From Antrodiella citrinella (Eukaryota > Basidiomycota > Agaricomycetes > Polyporales > Steccherinaceae), in assembly GCA_004802725.1 (NCBI GenBank), contig SGPM01000075.1, forward strand, positions 1 through 64,000: 64,000 nt of DNA, in the 5' to 3' direction. The translations under genes and the position numbers were made by a program. Each line of letters starts with the position of its first letter. Position 1 is the first letter of the stretch. Shown here piece by piece: positions 23,715-35,951 of the stretch. The notes beneath the pieces are model-generated. The model was not told the origin of the DNA. It saw only the letters and a program-made list of their open reading frames with translations, and did not search any database.

Positions 23715-25943
23715 TCACATTATGACACACTTGCAACATCCCCCGCCATCCTCGTCCCTCTGCTCCGTCACGACCGGCTGCGGCATATCCTTCGTCCCAG
23801 GCGCCGCCCCTACACCGCCGTCCTCCGGCGCGTAATGCGCAAACGGCGCCGGGCTCTCCACGCGCCGCTGGATCGTCGGCTGTGGCGACGGTGCGGGCTG
23901 GTTGAACTTGACTGGTGAGCCAAGCGAGGACTTTGGGGGAGCGGAGGAGGGAGGAGAGGAAGGGTCTTGGCGTTGCCCGAACTCGTCCATGGGGATCTCG
24001 TTGGAGTGTCGTGGTGGGCGGTATTTGGAGTGGTCGAATCCAAAGGTACCTGGGGCCTGGTAATGCAGAAGATGGATGTCAATGAGGGACGCATACAGAG
24101 ACACTGGAGCAACTTACGGGTGCGTAAACAATTGGACCAGTTGATCGTGGTTTTGGACTCCCATCTGCCTGTTCGTATCCTTCCAGCCCCTTCTTTCGTG
24201 CAACCGCAGGCAAAACAACCTGTAAAGTCTTCAGTAAAGCGATTCAGGCCAAACCAAAAAACATTCAGACGTACATCGTCCCAATTCCCATTCGACTCCA
24301 CCGGCTGTGTCCAACTTGGTATGGCATGCGTAACATCGTCTCCGTCCGTGGAGGGATACACAGAGGCTGACCGTCGCTGCTCCTCCTTCGTCTGCTTCTT
24401 GGCGGGCGACTTGGACTTCGCCGTTCGCGCCCTCTTGGCCGCGTTCGTCGATGCAGTAGCGCTAGGGCTCTTCCCTCTCCGCTTCGCGTTTGCACTCGCC
24501 GACTGTTGTTGTGGCTGCTGGTTGGTGCGTGACCGCGGTGTGGACGGCGTGGACACTGCCTGTGTAGGCGTGGGCGTCCGTGAAGGCTCCACGAAGGCCC
24601 TCGGTGTGGGCGTTGGTATTCGACTCTGGAACGTCGCCTTGTTGAACTCCTTCGTACTCGTTGGGGTCGTGCTGCGGTCGTAAATGGACTGAGGTGGCGA
24701 TATAGACTCGTCTATCGGCGGTGAATATGCTTGTCGTTCCGTCATGTCTTCGTCGCCGTACCCGTCGTCAAACTCGTCGTCCTCGAGCTCCCCATCCGAG
24801 TCCAGGTCCGTCAAAGGCTGCTCGTCCAGCACCATCGCTGCCACCCTCGCCTGCTCATCCTCGTCCAGATAGATACTCTGCCTCGCGCCCAAACTGCCAG
24901 CCCTGGGCCGTGAGCGCGGAGAGTCCATGAGGCCATCCTGCCCTTGTGAATTCGACCGTGACCGAGTGCCACCCGTCGCTGCCAAACGGGCACTCGCCTG
25001 ACGCAACGTATGTCCATAGTTGGCAATGTCCAGCATCTCCTGCTTCCGCGCGACGCGAAGCTCGCCGACACCACCATTCCGCGATACATCACCTCGATAC
25101 CAATGCTCGAACGGTCGTTCCTCCGAATCGTTCGATGGTCGCGGTGGAGGATCTGGCGGTTGTTGGTTATACAGACGTGAGGATACGGAGTTGGTGTTGA
25201 ACGGAGCTTGCTCGTTGGCCAGATCCGAAAACTGCGACCTCGGTGTCCGGAAGGCTGTGGATCTCGAGTTGACGGTGGACGCCTGAATCTCCTCTACAGG
25301 GTATAGCTCGACTGCAGACGCGGTGGTATCATAGGTATAGCCCGCTCCGTTTATCTTTGATAATCCAGACTTGCTATCACTCTTTCCATTAATAGACGGC
25401 TGGAAGCTGGAAGTGCTACCGGTACGGCCGCGGGAGACGGGGATACGAGTGCCTTTCGCAGGAGCGGCATAAGGTGATTCCGAACGCGTCGGTTGTTGTG
25501 GCAATGGAGGTGACGATCCATTGGCCATGGTCTGCGGATCGAATGGAAACGGCTGTGAATTTGTGCGAGGACGCTTGAAGGAGCCCGAGTTGGACGACCT
25601 GCCGGTGCTTGATGTCGCTGTGTCTGTTCTCGAGTGTTGCAAGCTGGGACGAGGAATGGCACTGGGCTTGGAGTATGCGTAGGTAGGAGCTGCGAATCTT
25701 TCCCTGACGTCCGACTGGTATGTGTCCAGCGACTGACGGCCGTCTTCGGACGTGATGGACGCGACGGACATTCGTTTCGCCAGTACATGACTTTCGTCCT
25801 GCAGACCTGTGAGAAAGCATGAGAAGAGAAAGCGGTTCCAAAGGCGAAGGCAATGCCATACGTTTGCGCAGAGTGGGCACGATAACTTGATCCCATGTTC
25901 GCTCGCGAGTAAAGGGAGACTGAGCGGTGGCAGTCATGGCCAT
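23715..25943 (-). CDS. Large disordered protein with C-terminal CaaX (CVIM) prenylation signal
   Basis: Not a family I can name. Exon 1 (from 25943) encodes MAMTATAQSPFTRERTWDQV, and a 55-nt intron leads to the main exon. That exon is long and low-complexity, rich in Ser, Pro, Thr and Arg, with SRSNSQ, TPTPTQ and basic blocks (NAKRRGKSP, KRARTAKSKSPAKKQTKEEQ) that look like nuclear or phosphosites. One short ordered block is ARKQEMLDIANYGHTLRQAS. Two further introns give VVLPAVARKKGLEGYEQADG and FGFDHSKYRPPRHSNE. The protein ends GGGCCKCVIM: CVIM is a farnesyl-type CaaX box with two cysteines just before it that could be palmitoylated. Membrane attachment is inferred from that tail. About 720 residues. 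Polarity or signalling scaffold is possible but unproven. Confidence 0.8.
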
Positions 25944-26465
25944 GTTGCCGTCGTAAAGCGTGTTCTCCGGGCCAAAGAGAACAAAACGTAAACGAGAGGC
26001 GAAAGTTGGAGAATGAAAGGGATTTTGTCGAACGGGAAGGGCGGGAACTGAAGAACAGAGACGCAGGACACTCTCTGAAACAGACGCTCATCGCTTATAA
26101 CGCGGTGTCAACAGTCTCACCCAGCCTCTTCCGGGTCCGACACAGTGACCACACATCTAGTGTACTTACGAATGTCACTTTTGATAGCACAAGTATTCGT
26201 TCGGAATGGTTAGAAATAACGGTGTATTATTATCGCCAGTCTCTTCGGCCATTCCTTCGTAGTACGCTGATATATTGTATGCAATTCGATAATTGATATG
26301 GAACAATGAGTGGATGGTAACGATGCGAGTGCGATGTGTAACTTGTAAAACTATGCAATGGAGAATGAGGGTGTGGGATGACAGGAACGAGATGCGACAT
26401 GAGAAAAATCCAGAGAATGAATAGCGATAGCGACAGACACCCAACTCCAAACCACTATGCTCTGC
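25944..26465. other. Intergenic between CaaX gene promoter and Cdc7-like gene 3' end
   Basis: About 520 bp holding the promoter of the CaaX gene and the 3' flank of the kinase gene. No other feature seen. Confidence 0.5.
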
Positions 26466-29400
26466 CTACCGTCTCTCTGACGTCGACCCAGAATGAACAC
26501 CAGGCTGCCACGGGATATCGTTCAACTTGTGGCGCGACGACGACCGCCCCCCACTCGTGCTCCCCTGCAGCGCATTCCGCGTCGTCGAGCGCACGTTGAA
26601 CGAGGGCGGGCTCCCCGCAACACTCTCCGATGCAGTCCTTCGCATCTTCTTTGGCGCAATCAATGACGATGACGACGACTTGGTGGAGGAGTCGAGACCT
26701 TTGGGTACCCTTGACGTCCTGCTTGACACAGGCTTGAGCGCGGGCGCAAGCGTCGGGACGATCTCCCGCGCCAACTCCCTCACGAGCAGCGCAGCATCTT
26801 CTTTGCTTAGCTTCACTACAATGTCATAAATTCCAAACCGGTCAACGAGCATAGCCCGGTTCGGATGGACCTCGCACACCGCGCGCAGGAGACGCAAGAT
26901 GTTCGACCGCACGACGGGCTTGCTGTGTCCAAGCTTCTCGATGACACGCTTGAAGAACTGCGACTTCGCGATGCCGATGGTGATGGCGTTCGAGATGCGC
27001 GTGATTTTCAGGAACGGGTCGAGCAGGTTCTCAAAGGAAATCGCTTTTGCGGAGACGAAGCACTTGAGAAGCGCTTCCAGGGAATGCGGTTTGAGAAGCT
27101 CGTCCTCGACCCTGGCGGTCTCATCTTGAAGCCTACCAAATTGTCAGTCAGTCGTCTTGGAAACTAAATGAACATATTGCTCACCAGGACACTACAGATT
27201 CCAACGCACTGACTTGGAAGTACGGGTCATCCAGGAGACCCAGATACATTCCGAGCCCATCATGCTGCCAGAGCAAGATCCGGCAACTCTTTCCGGCACT
27301 AGCAAGGTCACACAGGATAGGCAACGCGAATTGTTTGAGCGGCGAACTAGACTCTATGACGCGTTTCAAGGCGGGAATGATCCCAGCCTGAGCGGCCTCC
27401 TCTTGTCGCGACTTGTTTAGTCTGCACAGGTTATAAATCGTTTGGAAGACGTGATTGGCCATTTCCTGAAAATTATGGAGAATGGTCAGTACGACTAAGA
27501 GTAGCACACATATGTTGGAGTATTCACTGTGCTGTGAGGTCCTGTATCCTGTTCATCCAAGATCTTGACCAGAATCTCAATGGCGTTCGCATTCTGAAGA
27601 ACCTCAAGGAGGGTCGCATTCATTGACAGATGCTTGACAGCCTTCAGCATATGTACCAGATACTGAGGTTCCAACATCTCGCAAGCGCGCAAAAGACCTA
27701 GAGCATGATCAGCTTTCAGTTGCTCAGCGGCTAAGAAACACAACCTACGTCTGACGACCTTCCTCGTCCCCAGCGCATTGCGGACATGGATATCCGACTG
27801 CGAGACCTGGCAGAACACAAGAATGATTTGGATGATCTTGTGGTTCATCTCCATCGCGACGCCCTCTCTGCTGGTCATAATGTTCAAAAGAGCAGATGAC
27901 AAGGGATCGAGAAGACCTTCTCGGATGAACATCCGACAGAAATCATTCTTCGTCGTGGGACTCTGGAGCTCGAACACACTGCCAATACCGTTGAGCGCGT
28001 GGATGACAAGCTCAGCTTGCTCAGAGTAATCCTCGTCCAGGAGATCTACCAGAACCTTCAATCCTCGACATCTACGTGAACACGAGGTCAGTAATGCACG
28101 TGCTAGAAATGTGTAGCATACGTACGAGATGAACATCTGCAAGGTCAAGATAGACGAATGGCACAGCAGTCGGATAAAGTTGGATGCTTGCAAACGACAC
28201 TCGATCGGATGTCTTTTTGAAGTGAAGCCCATAATAACAGGAATGCCTCTGCACGTAATGCTCAGTACATGACAACCAACCGGATGACATCCTGCACATA
28301 CCCGATCAGACAGAAGCTCTCCAAGAATCCCATATCGGTGGTCACAAGCTGCAGGAGGTTCAACGATTAAGCCAAGGAGTTCAGGGCGTAAACCTACCTC
28401 ATTGACAATCTGAAGAAGCTTCAAAGTCACATCACGAGAGGCCCGCCCCTCCAAGACTTCCAGGATGGCCAGCATCCCGTGCGAAGAAACAAGCTGTGGT
28501 TGCATTTCCGGTGTCTCGATGATGATGTTTAACTACAAACCGACGTTAGTATTTTAGAACGTGCTGCTGATTGCACAACCCACCAACTGATCACACGCTT
28601 CACGTAGTTGAAAGTCTGGGGCAGACGGCGTGAGCTCATCAATGAGCTGGTTGACACTATTGCAGAGCCGAGCGTATTTATCCCGCTGCAAGTTGGATTC
28701 CAAGTCTTCCTCGGCGAACCCTTCATCAATCTACGCGAGGCCAAGTCAGTATAAGAAACGAAGAATCAAGCAAGTGACGAAGTTACTTCGGCAAAGGGGT
28801 CCTCTTCATCATCCTCATCACCAAGCTGTATAGGGACGATTAGCAGCACATCTAGACGTGATGTGACCACCACTTACCCATGACTTGTTTGATAGTCGGG
28901 TGTTGAGCTGCAGTGTCTGCATAGACTGAGAAGCTAGACAATGATGAGAACGAGACCCTCTGAGCATGATAAACTGCACGTACTAGTGCCATTGGCAGGC
29001 TTTCCAAACACGTCGTCATAGTCCTCATCGTCCTCTTCTGCATACTTGCCAAACTCAGGTTGACTCGCCAACCTCTTCGCCTCCATGCGACCGAATGAGC
29101 CGGTACTAGGTCCACTGGGTCCGGTATATGACGACGACGACGAACGCGCATGGTGTGGGGTGGAAGAACCGGAGCCCGTCGGTCCAAACGTGTTGAGCGC
29201 GGGTCGCGAACGTCTGTGATTGAGGTCAGGTAGAGGTGCCGTCTTGGGTCCAGGAGACGGGGGCATCAGACCAACGGTCTTGATGTCGTCGGGGTGGAAG
29301 AGTCCACGGCGGAAGGAGTTCTTGATCTACATAAGTTGCGACGCTCAGGTACATAAACCGAAGAACATAAAAAAGGATACTACCTTATAGTCGGACAACT

Positions 29401-31360
29401 TCTCTTGCAGTTTGTCATCATCTTCGTCAAAGACCATGTCAGAATAATCCTCGACGATAGGCCCCATAGTTGGCGAAGGTGCTTTGGCAAGGGGAAGCGG
29501 TACGGTCGGCCCAGAAGGACTGCGTATAGGACGTATGGTCTGAGCATTATCATCCGACTCATGCCTATCCTCTTCAGCTGTCGTCTTCTCCATGGCTATC
29601 ATACGATGAGCATTGACATTGCAGAGAAGAGTCCATACTGATTTACCTTGAAGCTTAGGTAGTGAGATTCCTTCCTCGAAGTCGTCATCCCAATTATCAT
29701 CCTGCTCTTCCGGGGGCACGGCATATGTTATAGGTTCCAGTTTCCTGATGTTCTGAAGTGGCGCAGCCGGCTTGATAGGAGCGGCCGCAGGTGGTTTCCA
29801 GAATGAGGATGATGAGCCGGAGGGCTGCAGAGAGCCTGACGAAGAGGCGTGCACGGCTGGGCCGAAATCGAGGGCCAGCAGTGGTGACGGAGGCTGAAGC
29901 TTTTCAGCGTTAGAGTCATGACGACGGCGTTCCGGATGCTTCGAAGGACGCGAAGGTGCTACATGGTTGTGAGTACGGACAAATCTACCGTCTGTAAAGC
30001 ACTCACATTTCAGCGCCTCGTTCCACTCTTGAACCTTGAGGACAGCTTCATCATAATTGTAGTTACTCTGCGGTCTACTCTCACGACCATTTGTCCTGCC
30101 ATTATCGGAGTTCCGAGAATGCATAGTGCTCATTTGCTTCCTCGCTGATACCATCCACGGATGCCTCAGAAGTTTCTTAGCAGATATTCGAAGATTGCAA
30201 TCCTTCTGGAAGCAATGATATAGGAAGTCTTTCACGATCGGGGAAGCACCTTCTGGTATGGGAGGGCAATCGTCTTGGACAATGCGAAATAGCGCTGGCA
30301 TTGGGTCGAGGAAATGGTACGGAGGCTTCCCTTCGAGAAGTTCAATAACTGTGCACCCTACACTCCTAGAACAGACGAGTGCTGCAAAATCAGCGCACCA
30401 TCACAATGCATTGAGAGCCTCGACCAACGTACCATATATCCGATGCAGTCGTCGCCCCAGACTGCTCGATGACCTCCGGAGCCACTGTGCGAGAAAAAAG
30501 TCAGCATATGGTCAGGTAATCCTTGAGTACAGTGCTCACTCCAGTATGGGCTCCCAACCACGGCATCGTCTCGTACGGCTCCAGCAGCAGTACTACTCGC
30601 GACTCCAAAATCCGCGAGTTTTACGCATCCGTCCTTGTTAGTCAAGATGTTTGCACCCTTGATGTCACGGTGGATCACACCCTGGTCATGGAGGTATACG
30701 AGCCCGTCTAGCACTTGGGATATATATACAGCAACCAATGTTTCCGGAAATTTGCCAAAGCGTTTGCAGATGTTATGTAGGGATCCGTTCTCGCAGAACC
30801 TAAAAAAATGGTCAGTAGTGTTCAATAAGAGAAGCGGAGGGAACGCGTACTCGAGGATGATGTATAAATATTCACGCGTCTTCTCGAATCCTTTGTATTT
30901 TACAATGTTGGCGTGCTGAGGGGTGTCGTGAAAACGCGATCAGAACAGAGGTAGTATGACGACATACATTCAAGTTCTTCAATAAGTCGATCTCAGACTA
31001 CACACGATCAGATGGGATTGAAGATATACTGAAGACACGAACGGAGCTCACCATAATCTGGCCGATCTCGCTCTTCGGAATGTTGCTCAGCTGAATCTCC
31101 TTGATGGCAACCGTCTCTCCAGTCGCCCAGTTCAGCGCACCTATGTAGGTACCGTCAGCTATGCAAACATATGGAACAACGCGATCGACGCACGGTAAAC
31201 CTGACCAAACGCGCCCTTCCCCAGACAATCTCCTAGTTGCTATCCGCACAATGAGCATAAGTCCTTCAGCTCCGCGTCTTCAACTTGGTATACGCACGTA
31301 TGCATTGAGGAGCTTGTTCGAGCCTGAACTCCGCGATGGGGGTGAAGATGGACTAGACAT
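26466..31360 (-). CDS. cdc7: Cdc7/SepH-type septation kinase (MEKK-like Ser/Thr kinase)
   Basis: Ser/Thr kinase resembling fission-yeast Cdc7 and Aspergillus SepH of the septation initiation network, acting at spindle poles to trigger cytokinesis. The start at 31360 gives [20 protein letters not shown], and the kinase domain opens at once: [19 protein letters not shown] with VAIKEIQ lysine, [32 protein letters not shown], the DFG in KLADFGVAS, and VVGSPYW. A Ser/Pro-rich linker and acidic patches follow. The C-terminal third is helical with ARM-like repeats: [37 protein letters not shown], and others, as in Cdc7/SepH. It ends [11 protein letters not shown]. More than fifteen exons, all introns short GT-AG. 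It is the largest gene in the window. Orthology is inferred from domain order. Confidence 0.88.
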
Positions 31361-31687
31361 GGTGGAATACGTCGATTAAGTTCAAACCAAAAAGCCAAGC
31401 CGTCCAGGGCATATCCTCTCGAGGTCGAAATCAACTTGGCCGGAGTTCCCAGGTTGCTGTAAAGAGGAGCCTGGGGCGATGGTTTGAAAGCTGAGCGTTA
31501 CCAGAGCGTTCCAGCGGGCGTTAGACTAGACAGATCCGCAGGCGTGACACTTTGTTTACTCAGTCACCCAGTATTCTATTAGACATTATGCAGGATAATT
31601 AATTTGTCACACAACGACATGGATCCACTAAAACTCAAAAGTTAAAGCAGGATACGATTGTAACACCTTCAGTCCAAGATCGCCACC
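31361..31687. promoter_or_regulatory. Divergent promoter between septation kinase and hypothetical gene
   Basis: Starts lie about 330 bp apart on opposite strands. No TATA box recognised. Confidence 0.35.
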
Positions 31688-32439
31688 ATGTTTCCCTCTA
31701 AAGTCCAAAGTGAAGCAGCAACTGCAGCCCCAGCGGGTCGACAGATACGTCGAATGGGCTGTTATGTGCGGGAACTCAGAAAACGCGAGTTGAGCTGCAA
31801 ACCTTCTCGGCTGAAACTGTTGAAGCCCTGGATCGTCGGTTCGTCGACGAGATTACTGTGAACAAGAATGGTTTGTACCCTCGTTCGGATCCTCAAGGTG
31901 ACACTGCCGAGGATTGGCGAAAAATGGACACCTTCCGAGTGACGCCAGCGAAAACAGTATGTTTCACCCAGGCCTCGCAGCGAGTGGCGACAGCACTCAC
32001 TCCCTTGTGTTCAGAAAAATTCGCCATTGAGCACAAGGATGCAGACCTCGGCTGGGTCCAACCTGCCGACAAGAGACTGTGAGTAATTAACTTTCAACCA
32101 TTGGCCCGGCCTTCCTATTCATGATACTGTGTTCCCTTCGATAGGCTTGAAGAATTCGTCAAAGCCAGTCTTGCCAGCCCTGAGACGCATGGCCTTGCCC
32201 CTCAGGCTCAACCAAACCAGGGTGATACGCTTCACGAATGGCTGGACAAAGCCATTGTTGTCTCGGAGGACGGCATCCCGAAGGAATACACCGTAGTGGA
32301 TACAGGTCAATCCGCTAACAAGGGGCGGTACTTTGTCCTCGAGAGGGGTGGGGTCGAAAAATATGTTTCTCTGGACGACTTTGAAGTGATGGTTCAGGGG
32401 CAGTCGCCTTCGAGTATTCCTTCAGATGTGCAATCTTGA
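31688..32439 (+). CDS. Small conserved-type hypothetical protein, start uncertain
   Basis: I do not recognise it. The solid part is two exons. The first runs to 32080 and includes VELQTFSAETVEALDRRFVD, GLYPRSDPQGDTAEDWRKMD and FAIEHKDADLGWVQPADKRL. A GTGAGT...TAG intron follows, then LEEFVKASLASPETHGLAP, IPKEYTVVDTGQSANKGRYF and VEKYVSLDDFEVMVQGQSPS to a stop at 32439. The frame of the first exon has a stop upstream and no ATG, so an earlier exon must exist. The best candidate is the ATG at 31688 (context CACCATG) with an intron ending at the CAG near 31775, but its donor is weak. No membrane segment. About 210 residues. Confidence 0.5.
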
Positions 32440-32547
32440 AATGTGTGTGTGGTGTAAACCGCACTAATCGTGACCGCAGACTGTTCCTGTCCAATTCGTT
32501 GTAAGCTAACGTATATCACCGTGTAAAATGTAACACTAAGTAGTGTA

Positions 32548-35500
32548 TCAGCAAGGTCCAGAGTAATACGATGGAGGCGCGTCAAAGTTCACACCAGATA
32601 CACTGGCGATTACTGAGATCGGTTGGTACACTGCTCTGTCATTGCTTGGTTGGGCCTGCACTGGTACAATGACCCTCCGAGTCGCTGCGCCCTTGGAAGG
32701 TGGAATGACAGTGGGCACAAAGGTAGGTGAGGCCATCATGATCAGCTCCTGACTGTCAGAAGCCACATTGTAGACGTTGATAGTGCCTATCGGTGGTGAC
32801 AGAGAAAGCACCTCCCCCGTATCACCATTAAAGATGCCATCTGAAGACACGCGACGTCTTCTGCGACGCCACAGCACGAATAGAACGACAGCGAGTGATA
32901 TCAAGCTGACACCGCCAACCACGCCGCCAACCACCGGTCCCACAATAGGACGTTTTGAGGACTCGGGCGGAGAAGATGCATCAGGCGGAATCGGTTGAAC
33001 GAGGCTGTAAACATGTACTCGTTAGTCAAGGAAAGTTCCCAAAAATCACTCTTTCACCTTACCTGAGAGTTAATGGTGCAAACATAGCACCCAAAGCTGG
33101 GCTATCACCAAACATGTCAACGAACTGATGATATCATGCAATGCAAAATAAGTGGTACCTTGCTCGGCCGCTACTCAACGATCCGTTGGTATCCAATTAA
33201 TAGATGTTGCTGAAAGGAAAGGTCGACAAGTTGGCAATAGCATGCGTCCATATGGGTCCTATCAGGCCATCCCGCATAGAATCGTCCGTTACTACCGCCG
33301 CAGTAAACATAGTCCATGCCGCATTCGCTTGTGAAGTCGTGATAGTACTGTCAATGGGCAATCCGAAGAGTGATTCTGTAGGTTTCAGTACCATCAGCGT
33401 GTCTGTCTACACTTTGTTAATCAATAAAACATACCGAAAGCGGAAGATGAGATCAATGTCTGCAAGAACTGTGTTTCGGAGTCGAGGATCTGTCATATCA
33501 TGAGCGCAAGAAGTCAGAAGTCAATAGTCGAAAGCGTACCTCTACACCTGTGACGTTAGTTTGTATTAAGATGTCGAAATACAGGTTGTAAGGCAACGTC
33601 ACGGTCCACGACTGCGCATTCCCATAGTTCGCAAGAATATGAGATTCATTTGAGGCTAGTGCAGATGCCTTCCAGGACTTCGATAACACGGTCGCTGCCT
33701 TCTGCATGGGGTGTTTGTTAAGAATGATCGATTTTGCACGGTTAGATATCACTCACCGAATACGTTGAGGGATCATTCCGCTTTCCCAAACGGTTGCCGA
33801 GTCGCGACATAGCTTGGACAGCTACGATGCCCACAGGCAACAGGAAACAATTTAGCGCATACTCAAGGAATCGAACGTGCGCGACATTCATGACTGACTC
33901 CATGATTCTCATTGCTCAACCGTCAAGACCCACAGAGTCGGGCAACATGGTGATCATGACTATCATCCATGCTCTAATTTCTGGAGATGATACGCTCGTG
34001 GAACAATATGTGAGCTTCATAGCTGCTTGGGATCATTCGTCCTACTGACCATCTCTTTTCTAGTACGATCTGTTGAAGAGTTGGACCGACTATCTCGTGC
34101 AGACTATTACTAATCCCGAGAGGCAGTACGTCTCCAAATTTCGATCGCCTGAGCATGTTTTCACATTGTATGTAGGAGCACAGCGGACCCAGACTCACAA
34201 GCGAATGATGCTCGTCAAGGATACGCAACACTTAGATTCGAGTTCAGGATCACTCAATGACTTTGAGACCGAAATGTAATCACACACCAAGATCCCAAGC
34301 TGCGTACAGTTGAGTGTATTGCGAAGAGCTCTGAAACTCAAGCAGCGGAGACAAAAGATATCCAGCATATGTTGCATTGAGGTAAAGGAAGAACGGGAAA
34401 GAAGCGTAGAGAATCTCGATCGGGTTGACTCGCCTGAAAAGTGGTCATCAGTGACAATGCGTTCACATAGGTGTTAGGTATCACCCGCTGCTTCCAACGT
34501 CCTTCATGAACATCTTGATATCCGATACATTCCGCCGGCCATCCGTGCCGTTGGATATGGTCAATTCCGTGGACCCGGAGACCTCCTGCCTTGCTGCAAG
34601 CGAAATTAAGTTCGAGTAATCAGACGATAGTTTCGAGGATTTTGCGACGAGTTCAGTGTCTAGGATAATAGAGCGCTGTCGTGCATCGTTGAAGTCTAAA
34701 AGGAATGCGTCGACCTCGTTGACGACGGCGCGTCGGCATAAAAATAACGGTAAGAAAGACTGCAGACTCACAGCACTGCCCATGTCAGGATATCGGATTA
34801 CAAAGAATGGATAATGGTTCTGAGTGGCACCCGATGGCGTTGTGTAGCTGACCGAAGGCTTACGCACAACACGCACAGACCAGACGATCGTTTCCAGAGT
34901 GCGGTGGGTCTCACCTATATCAACGGCAAAAAAAACACCGTTCAACTGGTAAGGGTCAGCTATGAATTCAGACGATGCTCAGTGCTATATTCACTCATTG
35001 ATGATCCCGGAGTCGTCAGAAATCGGGTTAGGGAGGGATCCGTTCTTTCCAAATTGTTTACGACTGTCAAGAAAAGGTGCAATCGTCGACGTCATATTCG
35101 AGCTCTACGCTACTGATTAGACAGGAGTAAGATAGCACGGGAAAAAGGTCAACTCACAGATGACATAGCAAGATACACGGTGGCGTCCTGAGCCTGATCG
35201 TTATCTTCCTGGAAAGCTGCTGGATCTTGGAGTCGTATCTGGTGATACACAGAAGAATTTGTATTCGTTGTACTCCACACAACGGTAGCGTTTCAATCGC
35301 CTGAGACGGACTCTGTAATAGACGGTCATGGTAGGAAACCTCGAACAAAGACGGATCGCATTTACCTGCATCGATATCGGCGTAGACTTGGATATCATGG
35401 GGCTGGTTATCCGCTGACACCGCATCTAGGAGAATATACGAGAATGGGAGCGACAACTTCACCGGGTCGGAGAATTAAACGTAAGTCATTAATCTGAGTG

Positions 35501-35951
35501 AGTATGGATTTGTAATTCTGGTACTGACCTCAATGGGAGATATGAACGTGACGATGACAGCTAACAGACCTGTCATCAGCATAAAGAGAGTTCTTGTAGG
35601 AGTGACTTGTATATCAACGAGTGTGGCAAATTTCAAGGAGGGGCCGCCTTTTCCCAGCCATTGGTACTAAGCACTCCCATCCACTCGGATGTAACCAGCC
35701 CAACCAAGATTCTTGGAGGAGATGAGCTTCAGGCATGTTCAATCGTGCACACGGAAATCGACATACCTGCTGGTTCCAAAAGGTAGGCCAACTGTGCACA
35801 GGTGTCGCACCTGCTATCCATGCATTCAGGTAAGAGACCGTGACCGTACGGCAAGCGGCACAGAGGCTGGAAACGGCAGGCTGGCTTGCGACAGATTGAA
35901 GGCCCAAGCGAAGAGAATGAGAGGATATAAATGAAAGACAACATGTACCAT
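32548..35951 (-). pseudogene. Decayed glutaminase A (GtaA) family gene
   Basis: GtaA proteins (DUF5127, DUF4965 and DUF1793 regions) are large secreted or membrane glutaminases. Nearly all blocks are present in order on the minus strand. N-terminal: PFPASVPLAVRS, YLNAWIAGATP, WAGYIRVDG. Middle: YILLDAVSADNQPHDIQVYA and VVNEVDAFLLDFNDARQR. Later: EILYASFPFFLYLNATYAGY, ILANYGNAQSWTVTLPYNLY, FGLPIDSTITTSQANAAW and ALGAMFAPLTL. A C-terminal helix (VGGVVGGVSLISLAVVLFVL) and a PPSYYSGPC tail with a PY motif end it. Breaks: a likely 2-nt insertion near 35833, TAG at 35667-35669, TGA at 35293-35295, TAA at 33197-33199, and an inverted segment (33775-34290). Splice sites remain good, so decay is fairly recent. 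Sequencing error cannot explain the inversion. Confidence 0.85.
33775..34290 (+). other. Inverted internal segment of the GtaA pseudogene
   Basis: Conserved GtaA sequence that should lie on the minus strand reads on the plus strand here. SAFPNG follows the left edge, then TESGNMVIMTIIHALISGDD, a GTGAGC...TAG intron, and YDLLKSWTDYLVQTI. Minus-strand coding stops at AAWDLG at the right edge and resumes with NDPSTYS at the left edge, as expected if only this piece was flipped. The edges carry GGGATC (33769-33774) and GATCCC (34291-34296). Confidence 0.82.

Noticed and set aside
23967..24683. Long plus-strand open frame of 238 codons
   Set aside because: It lies antisense to the CaaX gene's Ser/Pro-rich exon and mirrors its composition; no motif of its own.
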